DNA of 64,000 nucleotides from Actinomadura kijaniata NBRC 14229 (GTDB taxonomy: Bacteria; Actinomycetota; Actinomycetes; Streptosporangiales; Streptosporangiaceae): the NCBI RefSeq assembly GCF_001552175.1, contig NZ_BCQR01000031.1, positions 19,434-83,433 on the forward strand, in the 5' to 3' direction. Position numbers and translations under genes: made by a program. Shown piece by piece: positions 45,930 to 54,024 of this stretch (positions are counted from its first letter, which is position 1; each line of letters begins with the position of its first letter). The notes beneath the pieces are model-generated. The model was not told where the DNA came from. It saw only the letters and a program-made list of their open reading frames with translations, and ran no database searches.

Positions 45930-47969
45930 TCAGTTCTGGGCGGGGACGGCGCCGTTGGCCGCGGTGGCGGTCGGCGGGGCGGCGTTCAGCGGGGCGTCGG
46001 CGACGCCCAGCTCGCGCGCGGTGTCCAGCAGCTCCCGGAGACGTCCGGTCTCGGGGCCGCCCGCCTTGATCAGCCGCAGCAGCAGCGCCGACAGGGTCAG
46101 GTCCCGAACGCCCGAGGCGTCCAGCGATCCCAGCAGCCTGCCCAGGTCGTCGGTGAGGCTGCCGGTGCCGTCCAGCCACGGCCCGGCCACCCCCTGGACG
46201 ACCTGCGAGCCGTTCACGAACCCGTCCACGCTCTTGCCGAGCGCGATCGAGCCGACGAGCCGGTCGAAGAACACACTGTCGCCGCCGACGATGTCGATGT
46301 CGGCCTTCTCCAGCCCGGTCGCCACGATCCTGGCCTGCGCCTCGGCGACCCGCCGCTGGGTCTCCAGCCCGGCCAGCCGCAGGTCCTTCTCCGCCTCCAG
46401 CCGCAGCCGGTACTCCTCGTGCTGGCGGGTGGCGTCGTCGAGCGCGGCCATCGCGGCGGCCTTGTCGGTCAGCCCCTCGGCCTCGGCCTTGAGCTTGGCG
46501 CGGATCGCCTCGGCCTCGGCCAGCGCGAGCTCCTGCGCGGCGGCGGCGTTGGCGCGGCCGACCTTCTCGATCGCCTCGGCGTCACGCTCGCGCACCCGCA
46601 CCTCGGCCAGGCCGGGCGCGGCGGCCTCGGCCTGGACGCCCTCGGCCAGGGTCCTCTTGGCGGTGGCCTCCAGCTCGGCGGTCTGCTGCCGCGCCTCGGC
46701 CAGCACCAGCCGCTCGCGCGCCCGGTGCCGGGCGGCGGCCTCGGCCGCCTCGGCGGCCTTGATGTCCTTGACCAGGTTCTCCTGCGCCTCGGCCTCGGCA
46801 CGGATGATGATCTGCTGGCGTTCGCGCTCGGCCTCCTCGGTGGCGCGCAGCCGCTTGATGGACTCCTCCTGCTCGGCCACGGTCCGCTCCACCGCGATCC
46901 GCTCCCGGACCACGTCGGCGATCTCCCGCTTCTCGCCCTCGATCTCCTTGTCGGCGGCGATCCGGGTCAGGCCGGTCTCACGTTCGCGGGCGATGACCTC
47001 CAGCAGCCGGTCCTTCGCGATCCGCTCCGACTCGATGGCGATGACGCGTTCGCGGTTCTTCTCGGCGACGGCGATCTCACGGTTCTTGTTCTCGGTCTGC
47101 ACGCCGAGCTGCTCGTCGGTGCGGATGTGCGCGGTCTGGGCGCGCAGCCGCTCCTCGGCCTGGACGCGTTCGATCTCGGCCTGCTCGCGGGCCCGCACCG
47201 TCTCGACCTCGCGCCGCTGGCGGATCTCGGCGTCGGCCTGGCGGCGCTCCAGCTCCAGGATCGCCTCGCGCGCCTCGACGTTCTGCCGGGTGATCTCCTT
47301 CTCCTCGGTGCGGGCGTGCTCGTTGGTCGCCACATGCTGGATCGCGGTCAGCTCGGTGATCTTCCGGATGCCCTGGGCGTCGAGGATGTTGTTCTTGTCC
47401 AGCGACAGCAGCGGCGTCTGCTCCAGGTGGTCGATCGCCGCGTCCTCCAGGCTGTAGCCGTTCAGGTCGGTACCGATGACCTCGATGATGTGGTCACGGA
47501 ACTCGTTGCGCCGGGTGTAGAGGTCCTCGAAGTCCAGGTGCTTGCCGACGGTCTTCAGCGCCTCGGAGAACTTGGCGGCGAACAGCTCCTGCAACGTCTC
47601 CTGGTTGCTGGCTCGCTGTGCGCCGATCGCCTGGGCGACCTTGATGACGTCCTCGGCGGTCTTGTTGACCCGCACGAAGAACGTGATGCGGATGTCGGCG
47701 CGGATGTTGTCCTTGCAGATCAGGCCGTCGCGGCCGGTGCGCTCGATCTCGATCGTCTTCACCGAGATGTCCATCACCTCGGCCTTGTGCAGCACCGGCA
47801 GCACCACCGCGCCGGTGAACGTCACGTCCACCGACCGCGTCTTGGAGATGATCAGCGCCTGGCCCTGCGGCACCTTGCGGAACAACCGCGTCACCACCAG
47901 CACCAGGCCGAGCGCCACCAGCAGCGCCAACGCCACCAGCACGCCGATCCCTATGGTCAGGGCATCCAT
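45930..47969 (-). CDS. Flotillin/YqiK-like SPFH protein
   Basis: A 679-residue flotillin. One N-terminal membrane helix (LTIGIGVLVALALLVALGLVLVV) is followed by the SPFH domain (about 30-200: KVPQGQALIISKTRSVDVTFTGAVVLPVLHKAEVMDISVKTIEIER, NIRADIRITFFVRVNKTAEDVIKVA). Then comes a very long EA-rich coiled coil (about 215-560) and a C-terminal flotillin segment (VATGLEKADIDIVGGDSVFFDRLVGSIALGKSVDGFV). Bacterial YqiK/FloT proteins organise membrane microdomains. It sits between a YqiJ-like gene and the giant ATPase gene, the same YqiJ-YqiK pairing known from E. coli. Confidence 0.92.
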   Translation of the reverse strand: MDALTIGIGVLVALALLVALGLVLVVTRLFRKVPQGQALIISKTRSVDVTFTGAVVLPVLHKAEVMDISVKTIEIERTGRDGLICKDNIRADIRITFFVRVNKTAEDVIKVAQAIGAQRASNQETLQELFAAKFSEALKTVGKHLDFEDLYTRRNEFRDHIIEVIGTDLNGYSLEDAAIDHLEQTPLLSLDKNNILDAQGIRKITELTAIQHVATNEHARTEEKEITRQNVEAREAILELERRQADAEIRQRREVETVRAREQAEIERVQAEERLRAQTAHIRTDEQLGVQTENKNREIAVAEKNRERVIAIESERIAKDRLLEVIARERETGLTRIAADKEIEGEKREIADVVRERIAVERTVAEQEESIKRLRATEEAERERQQIIIRAEAEAQENLVKDIKAAEAAEAAARHRARERLVLAEARQQTAELEATAKRTLAEGVQAEAAAPGLAEVRVRERDAEAIEKVGRANAAAAQELALAEAEAIRAKLKAEAEGLTDKAAAMAALDDATRQHEEYRLRLEAEKDLRLAGLETQRRVAEAQARIVATGLEKADIDIVGGDSVFFDRLVGSIALGKSVDGFVNGSQVVQGVAGPWLDGTGSLTDDLGRLLGSLDASGVRDLTLSALLLRLIKAGGPETGRLRELLDTARELGVADAPLNAAPPTATAANGAVPAQN

Positions 47970-48013
47970 CGAAAAGTCCCGTCTGTGAGGGGAAAGGAGA
48001 GGACGCGGGGAGG

Positions 48014-48652
48014 TCAGCGGCCCGGGTCGAGCGCCGTGTCGTACGGCATGACCAGGAAGACCTCGCCGATCGCGTCGTAGTCGAAGATCAGAGCGGTGGC
48101 GCCGGACAGGAGCGCCACCGCGTCGCCGTCAGGTACGCGGATCTGCACCACGGCCGTCGAACCGTCGGCGGCGGTGACCTCGGCCTGCCCGAAGCCGGCC
48201 GTCACCCGTCCGGTCCGGACGACGCAGAGGCGGCCGACGAAGTCGCGGCGCGACGGCGCGACGTCCGCGGGGAACACCCTGCGCAACGGCCGCACCAGCG
48301 CCCGCGTCACGAGCCAGGCCCCGGCCACCGCCGCCACCAGCACCGGCACCGTCACCCAGGCATGCGCAACGCCCACCAGCACCTGGCCCACCAGGCTGAG
48401 GAACCAGGCCAGCGCCACCAGCAGCGACAGCGCGACCGTCACCGGCACACCGCCGAGCCCGGCCCAGGCCATCAGGTCGCCGAGACCGCCGCCCTCGCCG
48501 CCGTCGCCAGCCCCCGCATCGGCGTCGACGTCGAGGGCGTCGGTCCCCAACGCCCCGAACAACACCAGCACCCAGTACCCGGCCACGACCATCAGCACGA
48601 AGCTGAAAAGAACGGCCGGAAAACCGAGCGCGGCGTCCAGGAATTCACCCAT
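48014..48652 (-). CDS. YqiJ/NfeD-like membrane protein
   Basis: A 212-residue protein from ATG 48650-48652 (an in-frame ATG at 48673 lacks a ribosome site). It has four or five predicted helices (FPAVLFSFVLMVVAGYWVLVLFGAL, VPVTVALSLLVALAWFLSLVGQVLVG, WVTVPVLVAAVAGAWLVTRALV) and a C-terminal OB-fold-like barrel (DFVGRLCVVRTGRVTAGFGQAEVTAADGSTAVVQIRVPDGD), as in NfeD/YqiJ proteins that partner flotillins. The acidic loop DALDVDADAGAGDG between helices is typical. It is the first gene of the flotillin-ATPase operon, 44 bases upstream of the flotillin. Confidence 0.85.
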   Translation of the reverse strand: MGEFLDAALGFPAVLFSFVLMVVAGYWVLVLFGALGTDALDVDADAGAGDGGEGGGLGDLMAWAGLGGVPVTVALSLLVALAWFLSLVGQVLVGVAHAWVTVPVLVAAVAGAWLVTRALVRPLRRVFPADVAPSRRDFVGRLCVVRTGRVTAGFGQAEVTAADGSTAVVQIRVPDGDAVALLSGATALIFDYDAIGEVFLVMPYDTALDPGR

Positions 48653-49360
48653 GACAAACACGCTCTTCCGCATTTATGGCAGCAGTCGTCGAGCCAATGG
48701 CGACCGCAGGGAATGCGGCTACCCGGCTTGTGAGAAAGACAGCGGAGTCTTCAGAGCAAGAGTCCGCGGCCGAACGCGGTCACGGACTATCAGGGAAGGC
48801 GCGCGCCAACAGCACGCAGCGCATGAGTGAGGTTCGAGATGAAGGTGCCATCAGGTCCCCGTCGGCCGTGGACGCACCCCAACAGCACGTCTCCCAATGC
48901 CGACCAGACTTCCCGGCTCACCTGACGGTGATATTAGCGCATCCTTTACAGGGACGAAAGAGGGTTGCGCGCAGTTCCGCCCATAAGGACGCCTCGTGCG
49001 GGCAGCACGTTCGCCACAAGGACGGATGCCACCTGCTCGTCGCGCCACTCCTCCCGCACCAGGATGAGGCGATTGCGGAGATACGTAGCAGATAAAGCCA
49101 CAGATGGTGAGGAACTTCCTGGGGAAACCATGGAAGCTTGAGACCCCAAGGACCGGCGGTCGCTCTCCACGCCAAAGAGCCGTCGATCACGAGAGGACTT
49201 CATATCATCACTCTATGTGACCGCCGGAGGCGTACCTCTGCGCGACTGCCCAGCGTGCCGGTGGGCACGAACTGCAAGGGATCATGGCGGATGATGCACC
49301 CACGAGACGTCTGACCTGCGGAAGCAGGAACACGGGATACGACAGAACATCTCATAACAC

Positions 49361-49428
49361 GCAGGATGCGGCACTGCTAATGCGGTGTGGTTTCACGCCC
49401 ATCGAGGATTCAGATCCCTCATCCTCCA
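49361..49428 (+). pseudogene. tRNA-Ser(GCU)-like 3' remnant
   Basis: GGCACTGCTAATGCGG (anticodon GCT; loop CTGCTAA) matches the anticodon arm of actinobacterial tRNA-Ser(GCU), with one mismatch in the stem. It is followed by a variable-arm-like TGTGGTTTCACG, a T-arm-like GAGGATTCAGATCCCTC and the acceptor 3' strand ATCCTCC. The 5' acceptor strand and D-arm do not fold. Such 3' tRNA fragments are typical insertion sites of integrative elements. Confidence 0.45.
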
Positions 49429-49439
49429 CTACTACCAGC

Positions 49440-49985
49440 GCCTCGCTGAGGATCATCCCCTCGGCGAGGCGTTTGTGGTCTCTGGCGTGGCCATCGCGGC
49501 GATGGGCACCACGGACGCCACCGCCAGGGCGTCGTGGAAGTAGGCGACCATCTTGGGCTCGGCCTCCGAGCCGGAGGAGCCAGGATCCGGGCGGCCCCGT
49601 CGGGGCCGGGCGGGGACGAAGTCGCGGCCGTCGGCGCCGGCCAGGTCCGTCCAGGGCACGCCGTCCGGCGGAGGGTCCTGCGGCCCGGCGGCGCCCCGGC
49701 CGACCGGGAACGGCAACGCCACCGCGCCCGCGGCCGCCGCCCCCGGCTCGGCGACGACCGCGTCCCGGCCGTTGGGCAGCTGGACGCCGACGCCCAGCCG
49801 CCGCAGTCCCGCCGCGGCGGCCCGGACCAGCCGGTCCAGCTCGGCGCAGGTGAGCGTCCCGTCTCGCCGACGACCGCGACGCGGCCGGGATCGGCGCAGC
49901 GGTGCGCCCGGAACCGGGCGTACAGATCCGGGTCGGGGCAGACGCCCTCGGCCGCCAATGGTTCGTCACCGAGCCGCGCCGACCT
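49440..49985 (-). pseudogene. Adenylate-forming enzyme (aryl-acid AMP ligase-like) fossil
   Basis: The minus strand encodes the N-terminal third of an acyl/aryl-adenylating enzyme: LYARFRAHRCADPGRVAVVGETGR, then after a one-base shift near 49872 LTCAELDRLVRAAAAGLRRL and QLPNGRDAVVAEPGAAAAGAVALP, then the phosphate-binding core motif SSGSEAEPKMVAYFHDALA. The protein stops soon after that motif; the rest, including the remaining core motifs, is missing. The SSGSEAEPKMVAYxHxAL form is typical of aryl-acid AMP ligases and related enzymes of metallophore clusters. Truncated at both ends, so inactive. Confidence 0.6.
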
Positions 49986-50069
49986 GGCCCTCGTCCTGGC
50001 CCTCGTCCTGGCCCGCATCTCCGGCGCGCCACCCGCCAGGACCGTCCTGTCGGTGCTGCTCGTCCCCAC

Positions 50070-50330
50070 GTCGGCACCGCGCGCACTGTGAACACGATGC
50101 GGTCGTTGGCGTTGCCGCCGGTCACCACCAGTGCCGATGGTCGGTCGCGCCCATCGCAGGCCAGGTGAAGTTCGCTGGTCAGCCCACCTTGTGATCGTCC
50201 GAGCGCGTGGTGGCGGCACCTGCTTCTGGTGCTCCGGCGGCGCCTTGGTGGGCTCGCGCGATGGTGAAGTCCACCGCCATTGGCCAGGCGACAGCCGCTA
50301 CCGCGACACCGGCCCCTGGACCTCGACGCC
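50070..50330 (-). pseudogene. IS5-family transposase scrap
   Basis: On the minus strand MAVDFTIARAHQGAAGA and, one frame over, HHALGRSQGGLTSELHLACDGRDRPSALVVTGGNANDR match the central part of IS5 transposases (DSTxVRAHQHAAGA, ALGRSRGGLTTKIHL). The N- and C-terminal parts are missing. It abuts the adenylating-enzyme fossil and may have caused its truncation. Confidence 0.65.
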
Positions 50331-50919
50331 CCGGTGCGGGTGACGATTGCAGCCAACGGCATCAGGGGCCGCCGTCCGTTGCTCCCGTTCCCGGCTCTGC
50401 CACCCCACCCCCGGCACTGCGCGATGTGACATGAGGACGGGGCATACCCTTCGCCCCGTTCCGCACCCCGAAAGGCCGCACCCAGCGAAAGCGCAGGAAG
50501 GAAAGCGCGCGACCACGCCCTGGCCCCGCCGTACCGGACGGTATCCCAAGCCGATCGTCTCCGACCGCGGCAAGATCCGCAGCCGCGGCGTCACCGGAGT
50601 GACCGTCCGGCAGCAGAAGCAGCCGGCCAGGGCCATCAGGAACGCCCGTGCGATGGCGCTGCCCCCTCCTACGCTCCGGGCCCGCGACAAAGCCGGTGAC
50701 CTGAGCTCCACCGTTCCGTCCGGCTCACGGCATCTCGGCCGACACGAAAGCGCTCGCCGCCGTCCGCCGCGGCGGATCGGACCCGCACGCAGCGATCCGC
50801 CCAAGAACCAGTCGACAGGCTCGTGTCGTCGTGCGTCATCCCCTCCGACCTGCCCGCGCGCCTGACACGGCCTCTCCGCGCCTCCGGGCGCCATCGACGC
50901 CGGTATGGCGATGCGATAG

Positions 50920-50934
50920 TGATAATGATTATCA
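50920..50934 (+). promoter_or_regulatory. Zur-like box upstream of the Fur/Zur gene
   Basis: TGATAATGATTATCA is a perfect 7-1-7 palindrome and matches the actinobacterial Zur-box consensus TGAAAATGATTTTCA at 13 of 15 positions. It lies upstream of the small ORF and the Fur-family gene that begin the metallophore cluster, so zinc-dependent control is likely. Confidence 0.75.
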
Positions 50935-50966
50935 TCTCCGAATATGTCCCCCCGGATGGAGACCGC

Positions 50967-51182
50967 ATGAGCGTGTCCCGAGACCGCCACGTTCGGTGGC
51001 GCAGGTCGACCCACCGCTCCGACGTGACGCCTGCCGGTTTCGAGGGCATCGGACGGCTCCGGCGGGCGCGCCCGGGCAGGAGTGCTCGACACGCCCGGAA
51101 GATGCCGGTTCCGTCCCATGACCGCCTCCCTGGCGCGGTACTCGCAGGCAGGGCCGCTGAGGCCGCCAGCCGTGACCGGTGA
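50967..51182 (+). CDS. Possible small basic protein downstream of the Zur-like box
   Basis: A 71-residue arginine-rich frame (MSVSRDRHVRWRRSTHRSDV onward). ATG at 50967 has GGAG upstream and the stop overlaps the GTG of the Fur/Zur gene, an arrangement that would couple them. No family is recognised; the arginine content suggests a ribosomal-protein-like or nucleic-acid-binding role, or a chance frame in GC-rich DNA. Confidence 0.3.
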   Translation: MSVSRDRHVRWRRSTHRSDVTPAGFEGIGRLRRARPGRSARHARKMPVPSHDRLPGAVLAGRAAEAASRDR

Positions 51183-51582
51183 CCCTCGCGAGCTGCGAGC
51201 CCGTGGCATCTCCGCCACGCCGCGGCGGCTGGCGGTGCTCGCGGCCCTGGAGCGGCAGGACGGGCCGTGCAGCGCGCACGACCTCTACAGCAGCCTGCGC
51301 GCGGAAGGTACCGCCATCAGCCTGACCACCACCTACCGCACGCTTGCGGTCCTGGCCCAGGGCGGGCTGGTGCACGCCCTGGAACACGGCGGCGAGACCG
51401 TCTATCTGGCCTGCGGCGACGAGCGGCACGCGCATCTGGTGTGCCGCGCCTGCGGGCTGGTGCTGGAGGCCGAACCGGTGCGGCTGCGCGACCGGTTCGC
51501 CGGGCCGCCGGAGGCCGCCGCCTTCCTGATCGAAGAGGTCTACGGCGTGTGCGGCTCCTGCCGGACCGCTCCGCCGATCTGA
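51172..51582 (+). CDS. Fur/Zur family metal-responsive regulator
   Basis: A 136-residue protein from GTG 51172 (ATG at 51118 is an alternative that adds 18 residues). Residues about 5-75 are the winged helix (ELRARGISATPRRLAVLAALE, HDLYSSLRAEGTAISLTTTYRTLAVLAQGGLVHAL). The metal-binding domain has VYLACGDERHAHLVCRACGLVLEAE with a CxxC, and a second CxxC in VYGVCGSC, the structural zinc site. Fur-family repressors bind when loaded with their metal. The Zur-like boxes at 50920 and 58622 in this cluster favour zinc. It is the first certain gene of the cluster. Confidence 0.88.
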   Translation: MTGDPRELRARGISATPRRLAVLAALERQDGPCSAHDLYSSLRAEGTAISLTTTYRTLAVLAQGGLVHALEHGGETVYLACGDERHAHLVCRACGLVLEAEPVRLRDRFAGPPEAAAFLIEEVYGVCGSCRTAPPI

Positions 51583-51605
51583 TCCCGACCTTGTTGAGGA
51601 GCGTC

Positions 51606-52919
51606 ATGGAACGCAGACAGCACGCCGTCGTCATCGGCGGTGGCATCGCGGGGCTCGCCGTGGCGGGGGCGCTGGCCGGTCGCTTCCGGCGGGTGACCGT
51701 CGTCGAACGTGACGCGTCGGCCGACGGCGCGGCCTTCCGTGCCGGGGTGCCGCAGAGCCGTCATCTGCATTCGCTGATGGGTGCCGGGCAACGCGCGTTG
51801 GACGATCTGTTGCCCGGATTCACCGACGGGTTGTACGCGGCGGGGGCGGTGCCGTTGCGCACCCCCTACGACCATCTGTGGCTGAGCCCGGCGGGATGGT
51901 GCCACCGGTTCCCGCCGTCCCACACCGTCCCGTCGGCGAGCCGCGAGCTGGTGGAGTGGGTCCTCCGCCGCCGGGTGTCGGGCCTGCCGGACATGGTGGT
52001 CCGCGACCGGCTGGAGGTGACGGGCCTGGTCGCCGACGACGAACGCGTCACGGGTGTGCGCGTGGCCCGGCGCGATGGGAGCGGCGCCGAGGAGGTCACG
52101 GCCGATCTGGTGGTGGACGCGTCGGGGCGCCGCTCCCACGCCGCGCGGTGGCTCGCCGCTCTCGGCCACGGCGAGACCGGAACGACGCTGGTGGACTCCC
52201 GCGCCGGGTATGCCAGCCGCTGCTACGCCGTTCCCGAGGGGTTCGCCGACGAATGGCGGGTGATCTCGATCCAGCCGGGGCCCGGGCAGCCGACGCGCGG
52301 TGGTGCCCTGGTGCAGGTGGAGGGCGGCCGCTGGCTGGTGTCGCTGTACGGGTACCTCGGCGACCACCCGCCGACGGACGAGGACGGTTTCCTGGCGTTC
52401 GCCGCGAGCCTGCGGCATCCCGTGCTGCACGACGTGGTCCGGGACGCCGAGCCCCTGGGGCCGGTCCACGGTTTCCGGCACATGGCCAACGAACGCCGCC
52501 ACTTCGAGGATCTGCCCCGCTGGCCGCAGGGGCTGCTGGTGGTCGGCGACGCCGCGTGCGCGCTCAACCCGGTCTACGCGCAGGGCATGTCGGTCGCGGC
52601 GATGACGGCGCGGCGGCTGCGCGCGCTGCTCGACGAGGGCGTGGACGACTGCGCCGCGCTCCAGAAGGAGACGGCGGCGGGCAACGACCGGGCCTGGCGG
52701 ATCGCCGTCGGCGCCGACCTGGCCTATCTGGGCGAGGCGCCCGTGGACGAGCGGGCGCGGCGCGAGGCCGGGCGCATGGGGCGGCTGCTGGAGCTGGCGA
52801 TGGTCGACGCCGAGGTCAACCGGGTCTTCTTCGACGTGATGATGATGCTCGCCGAACCCGACGCCCTCGCCACGCCCGCGCTGGCCGCGCGGCTGGCCCA
52901 GGGCCCGGCCCGGCCGTGA
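51606..52919 (+). CDS. FAD-dependent monooxygenase of the metallophore cluster
   Basis: A 437-residue flavoprotein. The N-terminal FAD-binding motif is AVVIGGGIAGLAVAGALAGRFRRVTVVERD, and the second FAD motif is GLLVVGDAACALNPVYAQGMSVAAM. The segment RAGVPQSRHLHSLMGAGQRAL is typical of FAD-dependent oxidoreductases found in natural-product clusters (geranylgeranyl-reductase/halogenase-like superfamily). No halogenase WxWxIP motif is visible, so hydroxylation or another oxidation is more likely. The ATG at 51606 has GAGGAG upstream. Its stop overlaps the next GTG (GTGA), so the genes are coupled. Confidence 0.82.
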   Translation: MERRQHAVVIGGGIAGLAVAGALAGRFRRVTVVERDASADGAAFRAGVPQSRHLHSLMGAGQRALDDLLPGFTDGLYAAGAVPLRTPYDHLWLSPAGWCHRFPPSHTVPSASRELVEWVLRRRVSGLPDMVVRDRLEVTGLVADDERVTGVRVARRDGSGAEEVTADLVVDASGRRSHAARWLAALGHGETGTTLVDSRAGYASRCYAVPEGFADEWRVISIQPGPGQPTRGGALVQVEGGRWLVSLYGYLGDHPPTDEDGFLAFAASLRHPVLHDVVRDAEPLGPVHGFRHMANERRHFEDLPRWPQGLLVVGDAACALNPVYAQGMSVAAMTARRLRALLDEGVDDCAALQKETAAGNDRAWRIAVGADLAYLGEAPVDERARREAGRMGRLLELAMVDAEVNRVFFDVMMMLAEPDALATPALAARLAQGPARP

Positions 52920-54016
52920 CGGCGCATCGGGCCGGGCTGGCCGCGCTCGGGAACACCCCGCTGGGCGACGTCCCCGGCGACGTCCGCCGCCTCGACCTGG
53001 CCGTGCTGACCGGCATCGCCGCCTTCCTCGGTTCGAGGCTGCCCGAAGGCGGGCCGTGGACGGCCGACCAGGTCGCGGACGCGCTGGGCGCGGCGCCCCG
53101 GCACCGTTGGATACCGGGCCGCTGGCTGACGGTCCTGGCGGACGAGGCGCTGGTGGAGTCCTCCGCCCCTGGGCGGTACCACCGTCCACGGCGTTACCGG
53201 CGCGCCGAGCTGGCCGCTGTCCGGGACACCCTGGACCGTGCGCGGCGCGGGCTCGGCTACCCCGAGACGCTGACCCGGTACCTGCTGGAGTCGCTGCGCC
53301 TGCTGCCCGAGCAGTTGCGCGACGAGGTGAGCGCGCAGACGCTGCTGTTCCCGGACGGGGAGTTCGGCGTCGCCGCCGCCGCGTACCGCGACAACCTCGT
53401 CAACGCCTATCTCAACGCCGCCGCCGTCGAGTACGTGCGGCGGCTGGCACCCGGCCGGACCCTGGAGCTGGGCGCGGGCACCGGGTCGCTGACGGTCGGG
53501 CTGCTGCCCGTTCTGCGCGGGTGCGCCACCGAGTACCTGTTCACCGACCTGTCGGCGTTCTTCCTGGAGGAGGCGCGCGTGCGGTTCGGCGGGTACGCGT
53601 TCCTGCGGGCCGAGGTTCTCGACTTCTCCCAGGATCTCGCCGCGCAGTGCGGCCCGGGACCGTTCGACCTGGTCATCGCGGTGAACGCGGCGCACAACGC
53701 CCCCCATGTCGGCGAACTGCTCGCGCGGATCCGCGGCCTGCTGGCGCCCGGCGGCGCGCTGCTGCTCGTCGAGACGTGCCGGGAGCACCACCAGTCGCTG
53801 ACCTCGATGCCGTTCCTGCTGTCGGCGCGTCCCGGCGGCACCCGTCCCGAACGCCGCGACACCCGCGCCGGAACCGACCGCACCTATCTCACCCGCGAGG
53901 AGTGGCGGGACTCCCTGGCCGCCGCCGGGCTGACGCCGCGCCTCGACCTTCCCCCCGTCGACCACCCCCTGGCGGCGTTCTCACAGCGCCTGTTCGTCGC
54001 CGCACGCAACCCGTGA
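52916..54016 (+). CDS. Stand-alone NRPS-type methyltransferase
   Basis: A 366-residue methyltransferase. The N-terminal part (about 1-150) is a helical/winged-helix-like domain (LAVLTGIAAFLGSRLPEGG, WIPGRWLTVLADEALVE), and the SAM domain follows with motif I TLELGAGTGSLTVGLLPVLRG, then LFTDLSAFFLEEARVRFGGY, FDLVIAVNAAHNAPHVGELLARIRGLLAPGGALLLVE. This is the type embedded in NRPS/PKS lines for C- or N-methylation, here free-standing. It is a clear paralogue of the second half of the 824-residue protein at 59625-62099. GTG start overlaps the preceding stop. Confidence 0.83.
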   Translation: MTAHRAGLAALGNTPLGDVPGDVRRLDLAVLTGIAAFLGSRLPEGGPWTADQVADALGAAPRHRWIPGRWLTVLADEALVESSAPGRYHRPRRYRRAELAAVRDTLDRARRGLGYPETLTRYLLESLRLLPEQLRDEVSAQTLLFPDGEFGVAAAAYRDNLVNAYLNAAAVEYVRRLAPGRTLELGAGTGSLTVGLLPVLRGCATEYLFTDLSAFFLEEARVRFGGYAFLRAEVLDFSQDLAAQCGPGPFDLVIAVNAAHNAPHVGELLARIRGLLAPGGALLLVETCREHHQSLTSMPFLLSARPGGTRPERRDTRAGTDRTYLTREEWRDSLAAAGLTPRLDLPPVDHPLAAFSQRLFVAARNP

Positions 54017-54024
54017 GGAGCACC

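Larger units (their letters stand above)
48674..50919. other. Scar region between flotillin operon and metallophore cluster
   Basis: About 2.2 kb with no intact gene. It holds a tRNA-Ser-like remnant, a truncated adenylating-enzyme fossil and an IS5-transposase scrap. The parts 48674-49300 and 50340-50919 show only short, unconvincing frames (for example minus-strand LRNRLILVREEWRDEQVASV near 49050, possibly a small unknown protein). Confidence 0.55.

Noticed and set aside
42009..48080. A 2023-codon plus-strand frame opposite the ATPase and flotillin genes
   Set aside because: Antisense shadow with LGQ/RLG-type low-complexity sequence; the minus-strand genes have clear motifs.
48946..49203. 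Minus-strand frame with LRNRLILVREEWRDEQVASVLVANVLPARG
   Set aside because: Looks slightly protein-like but has no ribosome site, family or neighbour support.
50347..50865. 172-codon plus-strand frame before the Zur-like box
   Set aside because: Arg/Pro-rich without start context or similarity; the opposite strand is equally unconvincing.
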